Source: CAZUTO01 sp964623085
GTDB lineage: Bacteria; Pseudomonadota; Gammaproteobacteria; Pseudomonadales; GM7GCV1
NCBI GenBank assembly: GCA_964623085.1
Contig: CAZUTO010000009.1
Coordinates: forward strand, 1 to 64,000
Reading direction: 5' to 3'
Length of the DNA: 64,000 nucleotides
Of the stretch, positions 16,766 through 24,796 are shown piece by piece (the first letter of the stretch is position 1; each line of letters begins with the position of its first letter). The translations under genes were made by a program, and so were the position numbers. Below the pieces are notes generated by a model, which was given only the letters and a program-made list of their open reading frames with translations, was not told where the DNA came from and searched no databases.

Positions 16766-17305
16766 ATGTCAAATTTTAAAGATTTATATAAAAACGAAAT
16801 CGCGGGCAAGCTGAAAGAAGAGCTAGGGCTTAAAAACGTGATGGAAGTGCCGAAGATTACCAAGATCACCATTAACATGGGTGTAGGTGAAGCGCTTGGC
16901 GATAAAAAAGTGCTCGAGAATGCCGTAAAGGATATGGAGGCAATTACCGGTCAAAAGGTGGTTGTAACTAAAGCACGTAAGTCCGTTGCTGGGTTTAAGG
17001 TTCGTGAAGACTGGCCCATAGGCTGCAAAGTGACTTTGCGCAGCGAGCGTATGTATGAGTTTTTAGAGCGTTTAGTCGCTATTGCTATTCCGCGTATTCG
17101 CGATTTCCGTGGTATTAGCCCTAAGCAGTTTGATGGTCGCGGTAATTTTTCTATGGGTGTGACGGAACAAATCATCTTCCCTGAAATTGATTACGACAAA
17201 GTTGATGCGTTGCGTGGTTTGGATATATGTATTACGACTACCGCACGAACAGATGATGAAGGGCGAGCGTTGTTGCGTGCCTTCAACTTCCCTCTAAGAG
17301 GTTAA
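16766..17305 (+). CDS. rplE: Ribosomal protein L5
   Basis: 5S rRNA-binding protein of the 50S central protuberance. The 179-residue protein shows VPKITKITINMGVGEA, ITGQKVVVTKARKSVAGFK, RIRDFRGISPKQFDGRGN and FPEIDYDKVDALRGLDICITT. In E. coli the start of this gene is the S8 regulatory target; the ten-base gap and first codons do not let me judge whether the same structure exists. Confidence 0.98.
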   Translation: MSNFKDLYKNEIAGKLKEELGLKNVMEVPKITKITINMGVGEALGDKKVLENAVKDMEAITGQKVVVTKARKSVAGFKVREDWPIGCKVTLRSERMYEFLERLVAIAIPRIRDFRGISPKQFDGRGNFSMGVTEQIIFPEIDYDKVDALRGLDICITTTARTDDEGRALLRAFNFPLRG

Positions 17306-17313
17306 TAGGAACT

Positions 17314-17619
17314 ATGGCTAAGGTCAGTATGGTTGAGCGCGAGAAAAAACGCGCTAAAGCAGTGGAAAAATACGCAGCTAAGCGAGCTGAGTTAAAGGCG
17401 ATCATTAAGAATCCGGCGACTGCTGACGATGATCGATGGGATGCACAATTGCGTCTGCAAGCTTTGCCGCGCAATGCAAACCCCGTTCGCCAAAGAAACC
17501 GCTGCCGAATCACTGGTCGTCCGCACGGCGTTTACCGCAAGTTTGGTCTATGCCGAAATAAATTACGTGAACACGCAATGGCAGGGCAGGTTCCTGGTGT
17601 TGTTAAAGCTAGCTGGTAG
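17314..17619 (+). CDS. rpsN: Ribosomal protein S14, zinc-independent form
   Basis: 30S head protein. It has 101 residues and lacks the paired CxxC zinc ligands, so it is the long, zinc-free type; RNRCRITGRPHGVYRKFGLCRNKLREHA is the conserved end. AGGAA precedes the ATG. Since rpmJ in this cluster encodes the zinc-binding form of L36, the cluster mixes zinc-free and zinc-binding types, as in E. coli. Confidence 0.97.
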   Translation: MAKVSMVEREKKRAKAVEKYAAKRAELKAIIKNPATADDDRWDAQLRLQALPRNANPVRQRNRCRITGRPHGVYRKFGLCRNKLREHAMAGQVPGVVKASW

Positions 17620-17634
17620 TGGGGATAAATTGAA

Positions 17635-18027
17635 ATGAGTTTGCAAGATCCATTGTCAGATATGTTAACCCGAATTCGTAATGCTCAAGCGCGTAGCAAA
17701 GTCGATGTGACTATGCCGAGTTCCAAGCTTAAGGTTTCGGTCGCGAAAGTATTAAAAGACGAAGGTTATATTGTTGACTATGTAGTCAATGGTGATGTTA
17801 AGCCGGAATTGAAGATTGACCTCAAATACTTTGAAGGCAAGCCGGTTATTGAAGAAATTAGTCGTGAGAGTCGTCCTGGTCTGCGTGCATATGCTTCGCT
17901 TAAAGACATGCCGAAGGTACATGGTGGTCTCGGTGTTGCAATTGTATCTACTGACAAAGGCGTGATTACAGATCGATCTGCGCGTGCCCAAGGTATCGGC
18001 GGCGAAGTGCTTTGTACCGTATTCTGA
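17635..18027 (+). CDS. rpsH: Ribosomal protein S8
   Basis: Primary 16S rRNA binder, and in E. coli the translational repressor of the spc operon. The 130-residue protein opens with QDPLSDMLTRIRNAQ and ends with STDKGVITDRSARAQGIGGEVLCTVF, the conserved RNA-binding tail. GGGGAT precedes the ATG. Normal length. Confidence 0.97.
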   Translation: MSLQDPLSDMLTRIRNAQARSKVDVTMPSSKLKVSVAKVLKDEGYIVDYVVNGDVKPELKIDLKYFEGKPVIEEISRESRPGLRAYASLKDMPKVHGGLGVAIVSTDKGVITDRSARAQGIGGEVLCTVF

Positions 18028-18043
18028 TTGGAATGATTGAAAA

Positions 18044-18577
18044 ATGTCTCGTATAGCAAATAACCCCATTGCCGCGCCAAAAGGTGTTGAGCTAAAAATT
18101 GATGGGCAGTTGATCAGTGTTAAAGGCAGCAAGGGTGAGCAGTCGGTCAATGTTCATGAGTCTGTTGAGATCGTTGAGAGCGAAGGTAGCTTCACGTTTG
18201 CGCCTCGTAATGAGACCAAAGAATCGCATGCTCTATCTGGAACCATGCGAGCGTTGGTCAATAATGCTGTGGTCGGCGTGAGTGAGGGTTTTGAGAAAAA
18301 ACTCCAATTGATTGGTGTTGGTTATCGTGCGAAAGCCAGTGGTAAATCGCTGGATCTGACACTCGGCTTTTCACATCCTGTGGTATATAAATTGCCAGAG
18401 GGCGTGAAGGCAGATACGCCAAGTCAAACTGAAATTGTTTTGACGAGTGTCGATAAACAATTGCTCGGCCAAGCCGCCGCTGAGATTAGAGCGTTCCGTC
18501 CGCCAGAACCTTATAAAGGTAAAGGTGTGAGATATGCAGATGAACGTGTTCGCACGAAAGAAGCTAAGAAAAAGTAA
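18044..18577 (+). CDS. rplF: Ribosomal protein L6
   Basis: 50S protein near the factor-binding site. It has 177 residues and two repeated domains. MSRIANNPIAAPKGVELKI opens it; LQLIGVGYRA and the C-terminal FRPPEPYKGKGVRYADE motif that binds 23S rRNA are clear. GGAAT precedes the ATG. Confidence 0.97.
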   Translation: MSRIANNPIAAPKGVELKIDGQLISVKGSKGEQSVNVHESVEIVESEGSFTFAPRNETKESHALSGTMRALVNNAVVGVSEGFEKKLQLIGVGYRAKASGKSLDLTLGFSHPVVYKLPEGVKADTPSQTEIVLTSVDKQLLGQAAAEIRAFRPPEPYKGKGVRYADERVRTKEAKKK

Positions 18578-18588
18578 TAGGTAATACG

Positions 18589-18939
18589 ATGAACGATAAA
18601 AAAACATCCCGTATACGCCGAGCGCGACGTTCAAGAGCAAAGATTGCTGAGCTTCGTGCACATCGTCTTTGTGTGCATCGCACGCCCAGACATATCTATG
18701 CACAGATTATCGATCCGAGTGGCGGTACTGTGGTCGCGACTGCATCAACCGTAGAGAAAGATCTCCGTGGCTCTGCCACTGGAAATATCGCAGCTGCTGC
18801 CAGTGTCGGTGCACTTATCGCCGAGCGCGCCAAGACGTCTGGTATTACTCAGGTAGCGTTTGATCGCAGCGGATTTAAATTTCATGGTCGAGTGAAGGCG
18901 TTGGCAGATGCGGCGCGCGAAGCTGGTCTGGCATTCTAA
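18589..18939 (+). CDS. rplR: Ribosomal protein L18
   Basis: 5S rRNA-binding protein that works with L5. The 116-residue protein has the basic N-terminus KTSRIRRARRSRAKIAELRAHRLCVHRTPRHIYAQI and the core end VAFDRSGFKFHGRVKALADAAREAGL. AGGT lies before the ATG. Normal length. Confidence 0.97.
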   Translation: MNDKKTSRIRRARRSRAKIAELRAHRLCVHRTPRHIYAQIIDPSGGTVVATASTVEKDLRGSATGNIAAAASVGALIAERAKTSGITQVAFDRSGFKFHGRVKALADAAREAGLAF

Positions 18940-18951
18940 GAGTATTTAAAT

Positions 18952-19464
18952 ATGGCAATGCAAAATCCTAGAGAAAAAGATGCCGCAGAAGGCTTGATGG
19001 AAAAGCTGGTTCAGGTGAACCGTGTAGCGAAAACCGTTAAGGGTGGCCGTATTTTCTCTTTCACAGCACTGACAGTGGTTGGTGACGGAAACGGTAAAGT
19101 TGGTTTTGGACAGGGTAAAGCTAGAGAAGTACCGACGGCGATCCAGAAAGCAATGGAAGCAGCGCGTCGCAATATGATTGATGTCGATTTGGATGGTAAG
19201 ACTATCCAATACGCTACCACGTCTATTCATGGTGCATCCAAGGTCTATATGCAGCCAGCTTCAGAAGGTACCGGTGTGATTGCTGGTGGTGCTATGCGAG
19301 CCGTGTTGGAACTTGCGGGTGTACAAAACGTACTCGCGAAGTGCTACGGATCTACGACGCCTGTTAATGTTGTAAATGCGACATTTAAAGCGTTGAGAGA
19401 TATGCGTTCGCCCGATGCAATCGCCGCAAAACGTGGCCTTAGTGTCGAGCAGATTCTTAACTAA
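18952..19464 (+). CDS. rpsE: Ribosomal protein S5
   Basis: 30S fidelity protein at the mRNA entry channel. The 170-residue protein contains the double-stranded RNA-binding motif VNRVAKTVKGGRIFSFTALTVVGDGNGKVGFG with the loop where spectinomycin resistance changes arise in E. coli; no change is apparent. The Shine-Dalgarno is weak (AAGAGTATTTAAATATG). Confidence 0.97.
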   Translation: MAMQNPREKDAAEGLMEKLVQVNRVAKTVKGGRIFSFTALTVVGDGNGKVGFGQGKAREVPTAIQKAMEAARRNMIDVDLDGKTIQYATTSIHGASKVYMQPASEGTGVIAGGAMRAVLELAGVQNVLAKCYGSTTPVNVVNATFKALRDMRSPDAIAAKRGLSVEQILN

Positions 19465-19506
19465 GACCGACTAGAGAAACGAAGAGGCTAATACCAAGAG
19501 ACCATC

Positions 19507-19701
19507 ATGGCAAAGGCTAACGAAAAAACAATAAAGGTCACTCAGGTAAGGAGTGTACATGGCCGCATCAAGTCTCATAGAGACTGTATCGCGGGCTTGG
19601 GTTTACGTCGTATCGGACATACCGTTGACGTGATCGATACACCGTCTAACCGAGGAATGATCAACAAGACATCCTATATGCTCAGGGTTGAGGAAGACTA
19701 A
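19507..19701 (+). CDS. rpmD: Ribosomal protein L30
   Basis: Small 50S protein. The 64-residue protein carries IKVTQVRSVHGRIKSHRDCIAGLGLRRIGHTVDVIDTPSNRGMI, matching the family, with five extra residues compared with E. coli. Its TAA shares a base with the rplO ATG, so the two are coupled. Confidence 0.95.
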   Translation: MAKANEKTIKVTQVRSVHGRIKSHRDCIAGLGLRRIGHTVDVIDTPSNRGMINKTSYMLRVEED

Positions 19702-20168
19702 TGCAACTGAATACATTGAGCCCGGCTCCGGGTCGAGTAAAGGCAGCCAAGCGGGTAGGACGTGGCATAGGTAGCGGCTTTGGTAAAACCTGTGGTCGCG
19801 GTCACAAAGGTTTGAAGGCACGTTCCGGTGGTAAAGTCGCACCTGGATTTGAGGGTGGACAAATGCCGCTGCGTAAGCGGTTGCCGAAATATGGTTTCCG
19901 TTCACGAGTATCGATGGTGACAGCAGATATTCGCTTGAGTGAACTGAACAAGCTAGAAGCGAAAACGGTTGATCTTGATGTGTTGAAACAAGCGAATCTT
20001 GTCGGCACAAATATTCAACGCGCTAAAGTATTTGCTAGCGGCGAGATTACTAGAGCAGTAGACATAGTTGGTCTCGGTTGCACCAAGGGTGCAAAAGCGG
20101 CGATAGAAGCAGCTGGCGGTTCTGTTAAAGAATCCGACGGCACGCAAAGACAGGTTGGCGACGCTTAA
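19701..20168 (+). CDS. rplO: Ribosomal protein L15
   Basis: Late-assembly 50S protein. The 155-residue protein opens MQLNTLSPAPGRVKAAKRVGRGIGSG, continues with the Gly/Lys-rich arm and LPKYGFRSRV. It is about 11 residues longer than E. coli L15 because of a polar C-terminal tail after AAIEAAGGSVKE. The gene overlaps rpmD by one base. Confidence 0.96.
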   Translation: MQLNTLSPAPGRVKAAKRVGRGIGSGFGKTCGRGHKGLKARSGGKVAPGFEGGQMPLRKRLPKYGFRSRVSMVTADIRLSELNKLEAKTVDLDVLKQANLVGTNIQRAKVFASGEITRAVDIVGLGCTKGAKAAIEAAGGSVKESDGTQRQVGDA

Positions 20169-20202
20169 AGCGTCGAGATTGGCAAAGAAGAGTATTTAGA
20201 CG

Positions 20203-21522
20203 ATGGCAAAACCTGGCAATCTGCCAATGGGTAACATGAAAGGTTTGGGCGAGCTTTGGACTCGCCTTCGCTTTTTGTTATTGGCGATCGTGGTATACCG
20301 TATCGGAACACATATTCCGTTACCGGGTATCGATCCTGATCGGGTTGCAGAGCTATTTACACAGAACCAAGGAACCATTCTAGGTCTGTTTAATATGTTT
20401 TCTGGCGGTGCATTGGAGCGCATGAGTATTTTGGCTCTGGGTATCATGCCCTATATTTCTGCGTCTATTATCATGCAGTTGATGAGTGCTGTGACGCCAT
20501 CGTTAGAGCAGATGAAAAAAGAAGGCGAGGCGGGCCGACGCAAAATTACGCAGTACACGCGTTATCTGACAGTAGGCTTGGCGCTTGTCCAAGCCATCGG
20601 TATGTCAGTTGGTTTGCAAGGCCAAGGTTTGACTTACGGAAGCTCTACCTTTTTGCTAGTTGCGGTGCCTACGCTGGTATGTGGTGCTGTATTTATGATG
20701 TGGCTTGGTGAGCAGATTAACGAGCACGGTATTGGCAACGGTATCTCTATGCTGATTTTTGCTGGTATTGTCGCAGGCTTGCCCGCCGCTATTGGTCAGA
20801 CCATTGAGCAAGCTCGAACCGGCCAGCTGAGTGTGTTGATCGTGTTATTTATTGTAGTCTTGGCTGTCGCTGTTGTTTATTTTGTTGTGTTTGTTGAGCG
20901 AGCACAGCGCCGTATTCCTGTGAGTTATGCGCGCCGCAATCAAGCAGGTAGCGCTATGATGGGGTCTCAAAGTAGCCATCTACCTTTGAAGTTGAACCAA
21001 GCTGGTGTTATTCCGGCAATATTTGCGTCCAGTTTGCTATTGTTTCCGGCGTCTCTTGCGACTTGGTTTGGCCAAGGTGTAGAAGGCGAAACCAGTTGGA
21101 TTAAAAGCGCTTTGCAAGAAGTGGCATTAGCTATTGGTCCTGGGCAACCGCTTTATTTGATCGTGTTTGCCGCGCTCATTATTTTCTTTTGCTTTTTCTA
21201 TACCGCCTTGGTGTTTAACCCCAAGGAGATGGCAGATAATTTGAAGCGCAGTGGCGCATATATCCCGGGTATTCGCCCAGGTGAGCAAACCTCGAAGCAT
21301 ATTGATGATGTGATGACACGTCTCACCATGGTCGGTTCGCTTTATATGACACTGGTGTGTTTGTTACCGCTATTTTTGGCTGCCTTTTGGAACGTGCCTT
21401 TTTATCTTGGCGGTACCTCATTGTTGATCGCTGTGGTTGTGACGATGGACTTTATGCAGCAGGTTCAGGCTCATTTAATGAGCCACCAATACGAATCATT
21501 GATGAAAAAAGCGAATTTTTAA
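20203..21522 (+). CDS. secY: Protein translocase subunit SecY
   Basis: SecY is the pore subunit of the SecYEG inner-membrane channel that exports and inserts proteins. The 439-residue protein has the ten expected membrane helices. Recognisable parts are RIGTHIPLPGID in the first helix and plug region, FNMFSGGALERMSILALGIMPYISASIIMQL, GNGISMLIFAGIVAGLP, VERAQRRIPVSYARR in the SecA-contact loop, and NPKEMADNLKRSGAYIPGIRPG near the C-terminal loops. AAGAAGAG precedes the ATG. The position between rplO and rpmJ is the conserved one. Confidence 0.98.
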   Translation: MAKPGNLPMGNMKGLGELWTRLRFLLLAIVVYRIGTHIPLPGIDPDRVAELFTQNQGTILGLFNMFSGGALERMSILALGIMPYISASIIMQLMSAVTPSLEQMKKEGEAGRRKITQYTRYLTVGLALVQAIGMSVGLQGQGLTYGSSTFLLVAVPTLVCGAVFMMWLGEQINEHGIGNGISMLIFAGIVAGLPAAIGQTIEQARTGQLSVLIVLFIVVLAVAVVYFVVFVERAQRRIPVSYARRNQAGSAMMGSQSSHLPLKLNQAGVIPAIFASSLLLFPASLATWFGQGVEGETSWIKSALQEVALAIGPGQPLYLIVFAALIIFFCFFYTALVFNPKEMADNLKRSGAYIPGIRPGEQTSKHIDDVMTRLTMVGSLYMTLVCLLPLFLAAFWNVPFYLGGTSLLIAVVVTMDFMQQVQAHLMSHQYESLMKKANF

Positions 21523-21561
21523 GGCCGAAGTTCTAGTTGGGCCGATATAGAGGTAAAAGAA

Positions 21562-21678
21562 ATGAAAGTAAGAGCGTCAGTAAAAAAGATTTGCCGGAAT
21601 TGCAAAATCGTAAGACGCAAAGGTGTTTTACGTGTTATTTGTGAAGCGGAGCCTCGGCACAAGCAGCGCCAAGGCTAG
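21562..21678 (+). CDS. rpmJ: Ribosomal protein L36, zinc-binding form
   Basis: This 38-residue 50S protein is nearly identical to E. coli L36. The zinc ribbon is Cys11, Cys14, Cys27 and His33. The ATG follows AGAGG at a good spacing, 39 bases after secY; the stop is TAG at 21676-21678. It is easily missed because of its size. Confidence 0.97.
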   Translation: MKVRASVKKICRNCKIVRRKGVLRVICEAEPRHKQRQG

Positions 21679-21710
21679 CTATATCAAATTGATTTTTATG
21701 AGGTTAATGA

Positions 21711-21768
21711 GTATTCTACGCGCCTTTTTTTCGTCCGAAGCCATGTTAGGTGACGGACTGGCGAATAC
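21711..21768 (+). promoter_or_regulatory. Structured leader before rpsM, candidate S4-responsive alpha operon element
   Basis: Between rpmJ and rpsM, three stacked helices can form: GTATT with AATAC (21711-21715/21764-21768), CGCC with GGCG (21721-21724/21760-21763) and GTCCG with CGGAC (21733-21737/21754-21758). The GAGTATTCT text at the 5' side resembles the GAGUAUCCU of the E. coli alpha operon leader, where S4 binds a pseudoknot at rpsM. The position is identical. Pseudoknot pairing with the ribosome binding site was not worked out. Confidence 0.45.
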
Positions 21769-21806
21769 TTTTACCGCAGCTTAAATAAGTAACTGGAGAA
21801 GATTGG

Positions 21807-22163
21807 ATGGCTCGTATTGCGGGTGTCAACATACCGGATAACAAGCACGCAGTGATATCCCTCACCTATATCTATGGTGTGGGATTAACCACAGCGAAAA
21901 AAATCTGTTCAGCGGTAGGAGTCGAAGAGCGCGCCAAAGTTAGCGAGTTGTCCGAGGATAAGCTGGACGCGATTCGAAATGAGGTTAGCGCCCTGACGGT
22001 GGAAGGTGATCTACGCCGAGAAAGCGCGATGAATATCAAACGACTAATGGACTTGGGCTGTTATCGAGGCCTACGTCATCGTCGTGGCCTTCCATTACGT
22101 GGCCAGCGTACGAAAACGAATGCACGCACACGAAAAGGCCCTCGTAAGCCCATTAAGCGATAG
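21807..22163 (+). CDS. rpsM: Ribosomal protein S13
   Basis: 30S head protein that forms intersubunit bridges and contacts the P-site tRNA. At 118 residues it has the E. coli length. MARIAGVNIPDNKHAVISLTYIYGVG, the H2TH-like centre and the C-terminal RGQRTKTNARTRKGPRKPI tail are clear. TGGAGAAG precedes the ATG. First gene of the alpha operon. Confidence 0.98.
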   Translation: MARIAGVNIPDNKHAVISLTYIYGVGLTTAKKICSAVGVEERAKVSELSEDKLDAIRNEVSALTVEGDLRRESAMNIKRLMDLGCYRGLRHRRGLPLRGQRTKTNARTRKGPRKPIKR

Positions 22164-22199
22164 CAGCGATAAACGAATTTCAAATTAAGGTAGCGATAG

Positions 22200-22592
22200 A
22201 TGGCTAAAGCCGACGCCAAAACGACTCGTAAAAAAGTCAAAAAAAATGTGATAGATGGTGTGGCGCATGTTCATGCGTCATTTAATAACACCATTGTGAC
22301 AATCTCTGACCGTCAAGGGAACGCGCTTAGCTGGGCAACAGCGGGCGGCTCTGGCTTTCGAGGCTCACGTAAGAGTACGCCTTTTGCAGCTCAGGTCGCT
22401 GCAGAAAGAGCAGGTAATGTCGCACTCGAATTTGGCATGAAAAATCTCGACGTTGAAGTGAAGGGCCCAGGTCCTGGACGTGAATCTGCTGTACGCGCAT
22501 TGAATAACTGCGGCTTTAAAATTAATCAAATTACAGATGTGACGCCGATTCCGCACAACGGTTGTCGACCACCGAAAAAACGTCGTGTGTAA
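22200..22592 (+). CDS. rpsK: Ribosomal protein S11
   Basis: 30S platform protein near the E site. The 130-residue protein includes VAHVHASFNNTIVTISDRQGN, WATAGGSGFRGSRKSTPFAAQ, VKGPGPGRESAVRALN and the tail ITDVTPIPHNGCRPPKKRRV. AAGG precedes the ATG. Normal length. Confidence 0.98.
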   Translation: MAKADAKTTRKKVKKNVIDGVAHVHASFNNTIVTISDRQGNALSWATAGGSGFRGSRKSTPFAAQVAAERAGNVALEFGMKNLDVEVKGPGPGRESAVRALNNCGFKINQITDVTPIPHNGCRPPKKRRV

Positions 22593-22610
22593 TTGGGAGC
22601 ATAACGAATA

Positions 22611-23231
22611 ATGGCGAGATATTTAGGACCAACATGTAAGCTTGCGCGCAGAGAAGGGACAGATTTGTTCCTTAAGAGTGGTATTCGTCCTCTCGAATCA
22701 AAGTGTAAGGTAGAAGTGGTGCCAGGCCAGCAAGGCCAGCGCCGTGGCAGATTGTCAGACTATGGCGTTCAGTTGCGCGAAAAGCAAAAAGTACGTCGCC
22801 TTTATGGTGTATTGGAAAAGCAGTTTCGAAATTATTATAAGGCTGCAGCAGCGAAGAAAGGTAATACCGGTGAAAACCTATTACAGCTGCTAGAGTCTCG
22901 TTTGGATAACGTCGTGTATCGCATGGGGTTTGGCTCCACACGTTCTGAGTCACGACAATTAATTTCACACAACGCCATTCTTGTTAATGGTCAAAAAGTG
23001 AATATCGCGTCCTACCAAATTGGCCCTGATGATGTCGTGGCTGTTCGCGAAAAAAGCAAAAATCAATTGCGAATTCAATCTGCATTGAGTATTGCTGCTC
23101 AACGTGGTGATGTTGACTGGGTCAATGTGGATTCCGCAAAAATGGAAGGTACGTTTAAGCGTTTTCCCGATAGATCGGATCTTCCCGCAGAGATTAACGA
23201 AAACCTGATTGTTGAGCTTTACTCTAAATAA
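22611..23231 (+). CDS. rpsD: Ribosomal protein S4
   Basis: 30S assembly-initiating protein and, in E. coli, the translational repressor of the alpha operon. The 206-residue protein has the N-terminal ARYLGPTCKLARREGTDLFL and the S4 RNA-binding domain ESRLDNVVYRMGFGSTRSESRQLISHNAILVNGQKVNIAS. GGGAG precedes the ATG. If the leader at 21711-21768 is functional, this protein would be its ligand. Confidence 0.98.
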   Translation: MARYLGPTCKLARREGTDLFLKSGIRPLESKCKVEVVPGQQGQRRGRLSDYGVQLREKQKVRRLYGVLEKQFRNYYKAAAAKKGNTGENLLQLLESRLDNVVYRMGFGSTRSESRQLISHNAILVNGQKVNIASYQIGPDDVVAVREKSKNQLRIQSALSIAAQRGDVDWVNVDSAKMEGTFKRFPDRSDLPAEINENLIVELYSK

Positions 23232-23258
23232 TCGCTGATTTCCTAGGTGCAACTGTAG

Positions 23259-24245
23259 ATGAACGCAAACGAATTTCTTACCCCGAACCACATTGATGTC
23301 AGTGAATTCAATCCAACCCATGCAAAAGTTGTATTGGAGCCGCTAGAGCGTGGTTTTGGTCATACCCTTGGTAATGCGCTGCGTCGTATTCTCCTATCTT
23401 CTATGCCTGGAGCCGCTATTGTTGAGGCACAGATTGAAGGTGTAGAGCATGAATACAGCACGATAGAAGGTGTACAAGAAGACGTCATTGAAATTCTTTT
23501 AAACCTGAAAGGAATTGGTCTAAAACTGAATTCACGTGATGAGGCGTTTCTGACGCTGGATAAAAAGGGTGGTGTGGTTACTGCCGGCGATATTCAGCTA
23601 GATCACGATGTCGAATTGGCTAACCCTGATCATGTCATCGCACATCTTAGTGATGATGCGAGCCTTAGTATGACTATGAAAGTCACAACTGGTCGTGGTT
23701 ACCAGCCAGTCGACCTACGTGTAAACGAAGACGAAGAATCCAAGCCTATAGGTGTGCTGCAACTGGATGCTACATTTAGTCCGGTTCGTCGTGTGTCCTA
23801 CGTGGTGGAAGCCGCGCGTGTTGAGCAGCGTACGGACTTAGATAAGCTTGTTCTTGATATAGAAACGGATGGAACACTTGATCCTGAAGATGCGATTCGT
23901 CGGTCAGCAACGATCCTGCAACAACAGCTTATAGCCTTTGTTGATCTCGAAGCGAGTGCTCAGGTTGCGCCACAAAAAGAAGAAGATCTTATCGATCCCG
24001 TTCTTTTACGTTCGGTTGACGATTTAGAGCTGACAGTTCGATCTGCGAACTGCCTAAAAGCGGAAAGCATTTACTATATTGGTGACCTTGTTCAGCGAAC
24101 AGAAGTTGAACTGCTTAAAACACCAAACCTAGGCAAGAAATCTCTGACAGAGATCAAAGACGTACTAGCTTCGCGTGAACTTGGTCTAGGTATGCGGTTA
24201 GAGAACTGGCCTCCGGCTAGCCTTAACAAAGGCGGCGTTGCCTAA
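23259..24245 (+). CDS. rpoA: RNA polymerase subunit alpha
   Basis: Alpha dimerises to start RNA polymerase assembly and its C-terminal domain binds UP elements and activators. The 328-residue protein has an N-terminal domain (EPLERGFGHTLGNALRRILLSSMPG at 29-53), a linker near 235-250 and a C-terminal domain with LTVRSANCLKAESI, LLKTPNLGKKSLTEIK and LGLGMRLENWPP. The arginine, asparagine and lysine residues of the DNA-contact surface are kept. AGGT precedes the ATG. Confidence 0.98.
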   Translation: MNANEFLTPNHIDVSEFNPTHAKVVLEPLERGFGHTLGNALRRILLSSMPGAAIVEAQIEGVEHEYSTIEGVQEDVIEILLNLKGIGLKLNSRDEAFLTLDKKGGVVTAGDIQLDHDVELANPDHVIAHLSDDASLSMTMKVTTGRGYQPVDLRVNEDEESKPIGVLQLDATFSPVRRVSYVVEAARVEQRTDLDKLVLDIETDGTLDPEDAIRRSATILQQQLIAFVDLEASAQVAPQKEEDLIDPVLLRSVDDLELTVRSANCLKAESIYYIGDLVQRTEVELLKTPNLGKKSLTEIKDVLASRELGLGMRLENWPPASLNKGGVA

Positions 24246-24292
24246 TTTTTAGGTCTAACTAAGCCGAAAACGAGATACAGGAATAGAAGACA

Positions 24293-24700
24293 ATGCGACA
24301 TCGATATAGCGGCCGTAAATTTGGTCGAACTGCTTCACATCGAAAAGCCATGTTTCAAAATATGACGAACTCGCTTGTTGAGCATGAAGTTATTAAGACA
24401 ACGCTTCATAAGGCAAAAGAATTGCGCAGCCATGCTGAGCCGATGATTACTTTGGCCAAGAATGACAGCGTTGCTAATCGTCGGCTTGCGTTTAATCGCT
24501 TGCGAGATAAGTCTTCTGTTGGCAAGTTGTTTAACGAACTTGGACCTCGCTATCAGAACCGACCAGGTGGTTACCTTCGTATATTGAAGTGTGGCTACCG
24601 TACGGGTGATAAAGCACCAATGGCTTATGTAGAGTTGGTGGATCGTCCTGATAGTACTCAGGTAACGGCAGAAGTTGAAGAAACTACAGCGGCGAGTTAG
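24293..24700 (+). CDS. rplQ: Ribosomal protein L17
   Basis: 50S protein at the tunnel exit. The 135-residue protein opens MRHRYSGRKFGRTASHRKAMFQNM and has HEVIKTTLHKAKELR and GGYLRILKCGYRTGDKAPMAYVELVDR. The acidic C-terminal tail (EVEETTAAS) is slightly longer than in E. coli. AGGA precedes the ATG. It is the last gene before the cluster terminator. Confidence 0.98.
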   Translation: MRHRYSGRKFGRTASHRKAMFQNMTNSLVEHEVIKTTLHKAKELRSHAEPMITLAKNDSVANRRLAFNRLRDKSSVGKLFNELGPRYQNRPGGYLRILKCGYRTGDKAPMAYVELVDRPDSTQVTAEVEETTAAS

Positions 24701-24714
24701 AGCGCTATGGTTTC

Positions 24715-24745
24715 AAAAAGAGCCGGGTTACTACCCGGCTTTTTT
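24715..24745 (+). terminator. Rho-independent terminator of the ribosomal protein cluster
   Basis: AGCCGGGT pairs with ACCCGGCT across TACT, with A-rich bases before and six Ts after. It starts 15 bases past rplQ and closes the S10-spc-alpha block. Confidence 0.92.
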
Positions 24746-24796
24746 GTGTCCAGAAAATAGTCTAAATTCCTTTTTCCAAATGCAGAGTTAGCCGAA

